Positions 1 through 6,512 of a DNA stretch of 6,512 bases are shown in pieces (positions within the stretch are counted from its first letter, which is position 1; each line of letters begins with the position of its first letter). The notes below the pieces were generated by a model. That model was not told the origin of the DNA. It was given only the letters and a program-made list of their open reading frames with translations, and ran no database searches. The DNA comes from Betaproteobacteria bacterium RBG_16_58_11. Its GTDB lineage: Bacteria > Pseudomonadota > Gammaproteobacteria > Burkholderiales > Thiobacteraceae. The stretch covers positions 18,125 to 24,636 of the forward strand of contig MEQN01000152.1 of NCBI GenBank assembly GCA_001770235.1, given 5' to 3'. The translations under genes were made by a program, and so were the position numbers.

Positions 1-632
1 TGTTGCACCTGCCGTTGGAAGATGTGGCGGGGCGCATTCATCGTACCGCGGCCTTGGCGGCGCGCGCTTGGCAGTGGTACAAGGCGCCGCCCGCCGCGCG
101 CTGGTTGCCGCTACTGCCGGAACCCGCACAGGCGGCTCCGCCCCAGGCCGTGGCGCCGCCGCCGGCGTTTGGCTCCACCCAAGAAGTGTTGGCCTGGGCG
201 ATGCGCGCGCTGAAGGAGCAGGCCGGTTTGAGCCGGGCCGTGTTCGCGCTGCGCGCCCCGGATGGTCAGAATCTGCGCGGCAAGTTCGCCGTGGGCGCTG
301 AAGCGGGATCGCCTTTCGCGCTGTTCGAGATCGGTTTGGCTAAGCACCATTTGTTCGCGCATCTCATGAGCAAGCCGCAAAGCGTCTGGTTCAACCAGCA
401 AAATCGAACCAACTTGCAGCATTTTGTGACCAGCGATCTTACCAGCGTGGTCGGTAGCGGTGAATTTTTCGCCAGTTCGCTATTTCTCGGCCCAAAACCG
501 TTCGGTTTGTTTTATGGCGACCGGCGCGGCGAGGCAGCCGGCGGGCTGGATGAACGCGGCTATCAAGCCTTCAAAGAGATCGGCGCGAAAGTGAGCCAGG
601 CCTTGAATCAACTCGCCGGAAAAAAGTCGTAG
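1..632 (+). CDS. HDOD-family regulatory protein with C-terminal GAF-like domain, 3' part only (5' end outside window)
   Basis: The reading frame is open from the window edge (first complete codon at 3) to TAG at 630-632, giving the last 209 or so residues. The start lies upstream; the TTG at 3 is simply the first codon in view. The first 45 residues, with a R-I-H...A..AA pattern and then W-Y-K-A-P-P-A-A-R-W-L-P, resemble the end of an HDOD helical domain in betaproteobacterial proteins. A Pro/Ala-rich linker follows (about 37-55). After it comes a globular domain (about 58-200) with the pattern of a GAF-like sensor: VFALRAPDG, then an F-A-V-G-A-E segment, SVWFNQQNR, and GEFFASSLFLGPKPFGLFYGDR. 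Proteins of this type are thought to act in the cytoplasm in signalling or stress regulation; no ligand can be read from the sequence. The gene runs the same way as the next one but is 108 bp away, with no clear terminator between them. The family is recognised from memory, not from a search. Confidence 0.75.
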   Translation, partial: LHLPLEDVAGRIHRTAALAARAWQWYKAPPAARWLPLLPEPAQAAPPQAVAPPPAFGSTQEVLAWAMRALKEQAGLSRAVFALRAPDGQNLRGKFAVGAEAGSPFALFEIGLAKHHLFAHLMSKPQSVWFNQQNRTNLQHFVTSDLTSVVGSGEFFASSLFLGPKPFGLFYGDRRGEAAGGLDERGYQAFKEIGAKVSQALNQLAGKKS

Positions 633-649
633 CGATTCATCGAGAGTGA

Positions 650-678
650 TTTTCACGCTGGGCGCTTCGGGTTAGACT
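650..678 (+). promoter_or_regulatory. Candidate sigma70-type promoter upstream of the pentapeptide-repeat gene
   Basis: TTTTCA (650-655, 4 of 6 to TTGACA) and TAGACT (673-678, 4 of 6 to TATAAT) are separated by exactly 17 bp. The site lies in the 108-bp gap after the HDOD gene. A transcript would start near 685, leaving a 5' leader of about 60 nt before the start codon at 741/747. Both boxes are imperfect, so this is a candidate only. It would drive the pentapeptide gene and the abutting methyltransferase gene. Confidence 0.3.
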
Positions 679-740
679 GTGCGCCAAATGCATCAACGCA
701 AACTCTCCTCCTTTGCACCGCCACCCCTCATCACGCGAGC

Positions 741-1667
741 GTGCCGATGAAAACGCAGAATCTCTGGTTTCTTCGGCGTGGCGAGCAGGTGAGCGGGCCG
801 TTTCCGGCTAAGCTGATTAGCCGCGATTTGATGCTGGGGCGAGTGCAAGCTTCGGATGAAGCGAGCGTGGACCAAGTGTTTTGGTCGCCGGTCGGGGAGG
901 TTCCGGATTTCAAGGCGCGGATCAAGGTCAAACAGCGCGTGGTCGGCCCGGCGGATTCTCCGATGGATTGGTATGAAGAGCGGCGCCAAGCGGCATTGCG
1001 CTGGGCGGACGAGCGGCATAGCCGGGATCGGCGCGATGTGCGCGAGACTAATCCGTTCATGATGAACAAGCGCCGCGCGGATCGCCGTCTTCTCACCGAA
1101 AGCGCGGAATGGGCGGCGTTGCGCCTTCGTCACGCGGAATGGGAGGCCGAGCTCAAACATCGGCGCGACCGCTTTTTCGGCGTGGCCATGGTGTTGCTCG
1201 TACTGCTCGCCTTGGCGGTGTTTGCGGTGTTCAACTTGGCGCCGGTCAATCCGGTGAAAGTCGGCTTTCATGGCCCGTATGCCGCTTGCTCCGAGCCCGC
1301 TTCCAGCCAAGTCAATTGGGCGCGCTGCGACAAAAATGGCGCTTGGCTCAAGGGCGTGGACCTGACCAGCGCCTTACTGCGTGAAGCCCGCTTTAACGCC
1401 GCGAATCTGAGCCATAGCAACCTTTCCTACGCCAATCTGACGGGCGCCGATCTGAGCTTTGCCAACTTGCAGCAAACAAAACTGGTTGGCGCCAACCTCA
1501 CCTCGGCCAATTTGACCTACGCCGAGCTGCGCGATGCCGATTTGCGCTATGCCGACCTGCGCGGCGCCAAGCTCGATGCGGCCACCCTGATCGGTGCGCG
1601 CCTGGATGACGCCACTTGGGTCGATGGCCGGCATTGTGTGGCGATTTCGGTCGGGGAATGCAAGTAG
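741..1667 (+). CDS. Membrane-anchored pentapeptide-repeat protein with N-terminal GYF-like domain
   Basis: The product is 308 aa if GTG at 741 is used. ATG at 747, two codons in, is equally plausible and neither has a strong Shine-Dalgarno. Residues 8-57 look like a GYF_2-type domain (LWFLRRGEQVSGPF, then a W-S-P-V-G-E-V-P ending). A highly charged Arg-rich segment follows (75-144). One hydrophobic helix (about 145-166) is preceded by KHRRDR, so the positive-inside rule puts the N-terminus in the cytoplasm and the C-terminus in the periplasm. Residues 206-290 are 17 uninterrupted pentads of the A(D/N)LXX type (ANLTG, ADLSF, ANLTS, ADLRY), which should fold as a right-handed beta-helix. Four cysteines (183, 196, 299, 307) lie in the exported part, two on each side of the helix, and could form disulfides capping it. 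The ending W-V-D-G-R-H-C...G-E-C resembles other exported pentapeptide proteins I recall. Function is unknown; a scaffold or binding role is inference. Its stop abuts the methyltransferase start. Confidence 0.85.
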   Translation: MPMKTQNLWFLRRGEQVSGPFPAKLISRDLMLGRVQASDEASVDQVFWSPVGEVPDFKARIKVKQRVVGPADSPMDWYEERRQAALRWADERHSRDRRDVRETNPFMMNKRRADRRLLTESAEWAALRLRHAEWEAELKHRRDRFFGVAMVLLVLLALAVFAVFNLAPVNPVKVGFHGPYAACSEPASSQVNWARCDKNGAWLKGVDLTSALLREARFNAANLSHSNLSYANLTGADLSFANLQQTKLVGANLTSANLTYAELRDADLRYADLRGAKLDAATLIGARLDDATWVDGRHCVAISVGECK

Positions 1668-2462
1668 ATGAATTCCCACCGCGTTAAGCACATCACCTCC
1701 CCCGAAAACCCGCACTACAAGCTGCTCAAGAAAATCGCCTCCTCCTCGCGCGAGCGGCGCAAGTGCGGGCAAACCCTGCTCGATGGCGTGCATCTGCTCC
1801 ATGCACTGGCGGATGCGGGTGGCGCGCCTGCTTTGCTTGCGCTTAAGGCGGGCAAGGAGACCGAAGCGGAAATCGAGCGTTGCCTGAGCCGTTTTCCCGG
1901 CGCGCCGCGTCTGGTATTCAGCGAAGTGCTTTTCGATTCACTATCGCCTGTCGAGCATCCCACCGGTTTGTTGGGTTTGATAACCATACCAGCCGTGCCC
2001 AAACATCGGCGCCAATTTTGCGTGCTGCTGGAAGCGATTCAGGATCCCGGCAACCTCGGTGCGATGCTGCGCACGGCAGCGGCGGCGGGGGTGGACGCGG
2101 TGTATCTCTCCAAGGGCTGCGCCGAGGTGTGGTCGCCCAAGGCGCTGCGCGCGGGCATGGGGGCGCAATTCGCCTTGGCCTTGCATGAACACGCCGACCT
2201 CACCTTGATCGCGCGTGAATTGAAATCCCTCATCGCGACCTCGCTCGATGCCCAGCAATCCCTTTACGATTTGGATCTCAGCGGCCCGGTGGCCTTCGTG
2301 TTCGGCAACGAGGGCGCGGGGCTCTCGCCGGCATTACTGGATACCGCAACGCATCAAGTCAAAATCCCCATGCCGGGCAAAGCGGAATCCTTGAATGTGG
2401 CCGCGGCGGCGGCGGTATGCTTGTTCGAGTGCGTGCGTCAGCGCGGGTGCAAGCGGCGTTGA
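1668..2462 (+). CDS. TrmH/SpoU-family RNA 2'-O-methyltransferase
   Basis: The 264-aa product belongs to the SPOUT (SpoU) class, which transfers a methyl group from S-adenosylmethionine to a ribose 2'-OH in rRNA or tRNA, using a trefoil-knot fold and a homodimeric active site. All three SpoU motifs are visible. Motif 1 is QDPGNLGAMLRTA (125-137), with Asn129 and Arg135 at the usual catalytic positions. Motif 2 is FGNEGAGLSP (212-221). Motif 3 is IPMPGKAESLNVAAAAA (233-249), which forms the knot and the SAM pocket. Residues 1-105 resemble the substrate-binding N-terminal domain (ITSPENPHYKLLKKI...). The length is typical of the class. ATG at 1668 directly follows the TAG of the pentapeptide gene with no gap, so translation is probably coupled by termination-reinitiation. 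The substrate cannot be read from the sequence, so no TrmH, RlmB or TsnR symbol is assigned. The gene converges on ppsR downstream. Confidence 0.93.
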   Translation: MNSHRVKHITSPENPHYKLLKKIASSSRERRKCGQTLLDGVHLLHALADAGGAPALLALKAGKETEAEIERCLSRFPGAPRLVFSEVLFDSLSPVEHPTGLLGLITIPAVPKHRRQFCVLLEAIQDPGNLGAMLRTAAAAGVDAVYLSKGCAEVWSPKALRAGMGAQFALALHEHADLTLIARELKSLIATSLDAQQSLYDLDLSGPVAFVFGNEGAGLSPALLDTATHQVKIPMPGKAESLNVAAAAAVCLFECVRQRGCKRR

Positions 2463-2475
2463 TGCTAAATCTTTT

Positions 2476-2558
2476 GCCGCGAATTAACGCTAAGTATCGC
2501 GAATAAAACCTTCGTGCGTAGGGTGAAAAATTAGCGCAAATTGGCGTTAATTCGCGGC
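2476..2558. repeat. 83-bp imperfect palindrome between convergent genes
   Basis: GCCGCGAATTAACGC (2476-2490) is the exact reverse complement of GCGTTAATTCGCGGC (2544-2558). Pairing continues inward: of the next 14 positions on each arm (2491-2504 with 2530-2543), nine are Watson-Crick pairs and one is a G-U pair. This gives 29-nt arms around a 25-nt loop. Within the left arm the heptamer CGCGAAT occurs twice, 20 nt apart (2478-2484, 2498-2504). Neither arm is followed by a T-run in its own direction, so this is not a textbook intrinsic terminator, although it sits where convergent transcripts from the methyltransferase and ppsR genes meet. The internally repeated GCGAAT/ATTCGC composition resembles dispersed intergenic palindromes seen in environmental bacteria; that link is inference. 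Confidence 0.7.
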
Positions 2559-2570
2559 CAGGTTCTAATC

Positions 2571-3380
2571 TTAAAAATCGCTTTTCTTCGTTTGATGCAT
2601 GATCGATGAAGCGATTTCCTCGATCGACATGCGGCTGGAATCGAGATAGGGAATGTCATGCATTTTGAACAGCGTTTCCGCTTGACGCACCTCGGCGCGG
2701 CAAGTGTCTAAGCGCGCATAGTCGCTATTGGGTTTGCGCTCTTGGCGAATCAGCATGAGCCGCTCCGGGCTAATGGTCAGGCCAAACAATTTTGATTTGA
2801 AAGGCTGCAGCGGCTTGGGCAACTGCGTCGATTCGAAATCATCCGGCGTCAGCGGATAGTTCGCGGCATACAGGCTGTATTGCAGCGCGAGATACAGGCA
2901 GGTGGGCGTTTTGCCGCAGCGCGATACGCCAACGAGGATAAGCTCGGCCTGCTCCAGATGGCTACCCAGCCCATCGTCGTGAATGAGCCCAAAATTCACC
3001 GCATTGATGCGCGATAAATAGTTTTGGCTCATGCCGTGCGCCTTGCCGACCGCGCCCGAGGATTTTTCGCCTAGCTCTGCTTCTAGCGGCGAAATGAAGG
3101 TGTCGAAATAATCGATGAACAGAGCGTTGGCCCCCGCAACCGTCGCGCGCAATTCCGGCTGCAAGATTGAGCTGAAGACGATGGGGCGTTGGCCGGTTTC
3201 TTCAATGCTGCGATTGATCCAATCGCGCGCGGCCTCGGCGCGCTTGGGTGTGTCAATGAAAGGTAGCGTGTGGCGCTCGAATTCAATATGATCGAACTGC
3301 GTGAGCAAGCTTTTTCCGAGCGCTTCGGCGGTGATGCCGGTGCGGTCGGATATAAAGTAAACGATGCGTTTTCCAGCCAT
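2571..3380 (-). CDS. ppsR: PEP synthase regulatory protein (bifunctional kinase/pyrophosphorylase, DUF299)
   Basis: The protein is 269 aa from ATG at 3380; a TTG one codon upstream (3383) is also in frame. E. coli PpsR is similar in length. In the family, PpsR inactivates PEP synthase by ADP-dependent phosphorylation of a Thr next to the catalytic His, and restores it by Pi-dependent dephosphorylation that releases pyrophosphate. Visible hallmarks are the N-terminal [20 protein letters not shown], the [13 protein letters not shown] segment near residue 100, and the P-loop-like [15 protein letters not shown] (about 151-165). A conserved block around [16 protein letters not shown] and a C-terminal [11 protein letters not shown] are also present. 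It is divergent from ppsA, its presumed target, with 23 bp between the two ATGs. No good Shine-Dalgarno precedes the ATG, which fits the leaderless start proposed from the promoter at 3387-3415. The stop is TAA at 2571-2573. Identification is strong from motifs and genomic partner. Confidence 0.95.
   Translation of the reverse strand: MAGKRIVYFISDRTGITAEALGKSLLTQFDHIEFERHTLPFIDTPKRAEAARDWINRSIEETGQRPIVFSSILQPELRATVAGANALFIDYFDTFISPLEAELGEKSSGAVGKAHGMSQNYLSRINAVNFGLIHDDGLGSHLEQAELILVGVSRCGKTPTCLYLALQYSLYAANYPLTPDDFESTQLPKPLQPFKSKLFGLTISPERLMLIRQERKPNSDYARLDTCRAEVRQAETLFKMHDIPYLDSSRMSIEEIASSIMHQTKKSDF
3351..3356 (+). promoter_or_regulatory. Candidate -10 box for ppsA, inside the ppsR coding region
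   Basis: TATAAA (5 of 6 to TATAAT) lies about 50 bp before the ppsA ATG and is the best -10-like hexamer in that stretch. On the other strand it corresponds to the Phe-Ile codons 9-10 of ppsR. No convincing TTGACA-like box is present at 16-18 bp upstream, so activity would need an activator or another sigma factor. Transcription would begin near 3363 and cross the ppsR start region in antisense. Confidence 0.25.
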
Positions 3381-3386
3381 CAAATC

Positions 3387-3403
3387 ACTTTACAGGGGCG
3401 GCA

Positions 3404-3415
<12 letters not shown>
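3387..3415 (-). promoter_or_regulatory. Candidate promoter for ppsR, predicting a leaderless mRNA
   Basis: Read on the minus strand, TTGATT (3410-3415, 4 of 6) and TAAAGT (3387-3392, 4 of 6) are separated by exactly 17 bp. A 6-nt discriminator (3381-3386) follows, so the expected first transcribed base is the A of the ppsR ATG at 3380. The -35 box lies inside codons 3-4 of ppsA, and the -10 box sits immediately before the ppsA ribosome binding site. The absence of a strong Shine-Dalgarno before ppsR agrees with a leaderless transcript. No transcript data support this; it is read from sequence only. Confidence 0.4.
3394..3398 (+). promoter_or_regulatory. Ribosome binding site of ppsA
   Basis: AGGGG lies 5 nt before ATG at 3404 and fixes the ppsA start. 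It occupies most of the 23-bp gap between the divergent ppsR and ppsA starts. Confidence 0.75.
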
Positions 3416-5767
<2,352 letters not shown>

Positions 5768-5985
5768 AGATGAAGGAAGGGGTTGGCTGGTATTATCTTT
5801 TTAGACGATAGCGGGTTGATGTTTTTTTTGAGGCCATGCGGCCTGCATGAAGGTGTGCGAAAATCCAAGGTCAAGGTGTGCTAAAACTTATTGCGTATTT
5901 GTTTTATAAAAGGAAAATGCTGGATGATTATTTTTATACACCACACCCGCTATTTTTTTAACACGTTTATTGGTGTCTACTTTTA
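5768..5985. other. Intergenic transition between ppsA and the cassette; no gene seen
   Basis: This 218-bp stretch changes from core-like composition to AT-rich. It holds no credible ORF, tRNA or integrase fragment. It contains a 5-bp stem (AGGCC 5831-5835, GGCCT 5840-5844) that follows, rather than precedes, a run of eight T (5822-5829), so it is not an intrinsic terminator in either direction. The octamer AAGGTGTG occurs at 5850-5857 and 5873-5880, and also at the ppsA 3' end (5759-5766). ATAGCGGGT (5808-5816) is the exact reverse complement of ACCCGCTAT (5945-5953), which runs straight into seven T (5953-5959). TATAAA at 5905-5910 is -10-like but lacks a good -35. If the array has an attI site and a cassette promoter, they would have to lie here. 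Confidence 0.5.
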
Positions 5986-5992
5986 GTTAGAG
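5986..5992 (+). other. Integron core site (R box, GTTRRRY-type) at the 5' border of the cassette
   Basis: GTTAGAG fits GTTRRRY except for the last base. It is the exact reverse complement of R'' (CTCTAAC, 6409-6415) in the attC at the far end of the same cassette, as expected because both derive from the attC of one circular cassette. Recombination would cut between G5986 and T5987. Upstream, GTCTAC (5975-5980) and then TTTTA (5981-5985) give an L-like inverted box with a 5-nt spacer, as in a simple attI-type or secondary site. No attC-type hairpin precedes it, so no earlier cassette is seen. Confidence 0.65.
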
Positions 5993-6480
5993 GGGGGTCC
6001 AAAATGAGATGCTGGATGATCTTTTTTATGTTATTCCCGACTTTTGCGCATGGATGGGGGGATACGGGCTTGGAAGGAAAGCTAAAAAACGGCGATAAAT
6101 ATTATCTGCAAGCGGATTGCATGTTTGATGATGCGGAATGTAAAAATATTCAAAATCACTACACAATATTTATTAAAAAAGTCTCAGGGCTAGAAGTTAA
6201 AATAAATACAGCATGTGCGTTTAATTACGAAATGAATAAGTTTTCATGTGTGGTTGATAAAAACTCCCCATTCTCCGGAACAATATATTCTGGTAAACCG
6301 TTCCATGGAAGTTGCGAAAAAGGCGATCCAGAACTGGTATTTACATGTAAAAAGAATTGCGCTCGCGTTCCCAAAATCATGACCCACAGCTATTGGGAAT
6401 GCTAAAAACTCTAACATGGCGCTCAACCTCGCTCCTTTCAGTCGCTGGACGGCGCTAAAGCGCCGCCGGTTAGCTCTACG
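5987..6480 (+). mobile_element. Integron gene cassette (494 bp): one ORF plus attC
   Basis: The unit runs from the cut point of the upstream core site (G5986|T5987) to the cut point of the next one (G6480|T6481). It has the classic compact layout: the start codon is 17 nt from the 5' border, a single ORF nearly fills it, and the stop is 3 nt before the attC. Its AT-rich composition contrasts with the GC-rich chromosome genes to the left, consistent with horizontal acquisition. Apart from a ribosome binding site (AGGGGGG, 5991-5997, 6 nt before ATG, overlapping the core site) there is no room for its own promoter, so it probably depends on transcription entering from upstream. Confidence 0.8.
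6004..6405 (+). CDS. Cassette-encoded small exported cysteine-rich protein of unknown function
   Basis: The ORF encodes 133 aa. ATG at 6004 is supported by AGGGGGG (5991-5997) at a 6-nt spacing. Residues 2-15 (RCWMIFFMLFPTFA) look like a short Sec signal peptide, with T-F-A|H-G as a plausible signal peptidase I site after Ala15. The mature protein would be about 118 aa with eight cysteines at 39, 46, 71, 82, 104, 115, 119 and 133, the last being the C-terminal residue. Eight is enough for four disulfides in the periplasm or outside. The spacings C-x10-C (71-82) and C-x10-C-x3-C (104-115-119), and the ending C-x3-C-A-R-V-P...Y-W-E-C, are distinctive. I do not recognise the family. The AT-rich base use is unlike the upstream genes. 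Cassette genes often encode such small proteins of unknown role; inhibitor, toxin and adhesion functions are all possible and none is shown. Confidence 0.8.
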   Translation: MRCWMIFFMLFPTFAHGWGDTGLEGKLKNGDKYYLQADCMFDDAECKNIQNHYTIFIKKVSGLEVKINTACAFNYEMNKFSCVVDKNSPFSGTIYSGKPFHGSCEKGDPELVFTCKKNCARVPKIMTHSYWEC

Positions 6481-6486
6481 TTGAGC
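6409..6486 (+). other. attC recombination site (59-base element) of the integron cassette
   Basis: The elements appear in canonical order and spacing. R'' is CTCTAAC (6409-6415), followed by a 5-nt spacer (6416-6420) and L'' GCTCAACC (6421-6428). After a central segment come L' GGTTAGC (6468-6474), a 5-nt spacer (6475-6479) and R' GTTGAGC (6480-6486), which matches GTTRRRY fully. L'' pairs with L' except for one extra base, the extrahelical nucleotide that orients integrase binding on the folded bottom strand. The central segment contains a perfect 7-bp stem (CGGCGCT 6450-6456 with AGCGCCG 6459-6465). The total of 78 bp is within the known attC size range. R' differs from the cassette's own core (GTTAGAG), so it belongs to the following unit. 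Confidence 0.88.
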
Positions 6487-6512
6487 CTGTAGAAAAACCC
6501 TTTTCACCCCTA
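6481..6512 (+). mobile_element. Start of a probable second cassette, cut by the window end
   Basis: Sequence after the attC cut point (TTGAGC onward) would belong to the next cassette. Only 32 bp are visible and no start codon with a ribosome binding site is seen in them. If it is a cassette, its own attC should carry an R'' close to GCTCAAC. Confidence 0.45.

Noticed and set aside
688..750. A 20-codon leader ORF whose TGA (748-750) overlaps the alternative ATG (747) of the pentapeptide gene
   Set aside because: It has no Shine-Dalgarno and no telling codon pattern, and such a short ORF is expected by chance. The ATGA overlap alone is not enough.
693..1310. Long open frame on the minus strand opposite the pentapeptide gene
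   Set aside because: It has no recognisable domain, has low-complexity basic composition, and lies antisense to a gene with clear motifs; it is a GC-rich shadow frame.
1374..1660. DNA-level tandem repeat within the pentapeptide region
   Set aside because: The periodicity is explained by the A(D/N)LXX protein repeat; codons vary, so it is not a nucleotide repeat or CRISPR array.
5822..5844. Possible rho-independent terminator after ppsA (T8 next to the AGGCC/GGCCT stem)
   Set aside because: The T-run precedes the stem on the plus strand, and on the minus strand the stem would be followed by A's, so neither direction has stem-then-U-tract.
6244..6507. Minus-strand open frame across the cassette end
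   Set aside because: It runs through the attC hairpin and the opposite strand of the better-supported exported protein, and has no good ribosome binding site or recognisable domain.

Overview
The window looks like chromosomal DNA from a GC-rich proteobacterium, most probably a betaproteobacterium. This rests on recognition rather than a search. The HDOD/GAF-type protein fragment, the GYF-like plus pentapeptide membrane protein, and the SpoU methyltransferase - ppsR - ppsA neighbourhood all resemble betaproteobacterial versions of these families. Positions 1-5767 are GC-rich (a sampled ppsA line is about 60% GC by hand count). The last 0.6 kb is sharply more AT-rich (sampled lines of the last ORF are 22-43% GC).

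Positions 1-632 hold the 3' part of a regulatory HDOD-family protein that starts before the window. Positions 741-1667 encode a single-pass membrane protein with a cytoplasmic GYF-like domain and an exported pentapeptide-repeat domain. Its stop codon abuts the start of a TrmH/SpoU-family RNA methyltransferase (1668-2462), so the two are probably co-transcribed and translationally coupled. The gap 2463-2570, between convergent genes, carries an 83-bp imperfect palindrome.

Positions 2571-5767 form a functional pair. ppsR (minus strand) encodes the bifunctional kinase/phosphorylase that switches PEP synthase off and on, and the divergent ppsA (plus strand) encodes PEP synthase itself. The target Thr (T416) and catalytic His (H418) of PpsA are both present. 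The two start codons are separated by only 23 bp, so each promoter must overlap the other gene. A good sigma70-type candidate for ppsR would give a leaderless mRNA.

The most interesting part is 5986-6512. It reads as an integron gene cassette: a core site GTTAGAG at 5986-5992, a compact ORF for a small exported protein with eight cysteines in its mature part, and a well-formed attC site (6409-6486). In that attC, both R/L spacers are 5 nt and the extra base in L'' is present. The cassette's own R'' (CTCTAAC) is the exact complement of the core site at its 5' end, as expected for an excisable circle. The attC ends in a different core (GTTGAGC), where a second cassette would begin at 6481. No integrase gene lies on the expected upstream side; ppsA is there instead. 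The array is therefore either integrase-less (CALIN-type), reverse-organised, or inserted at a secondary site. The cassette protein is of unknown function.
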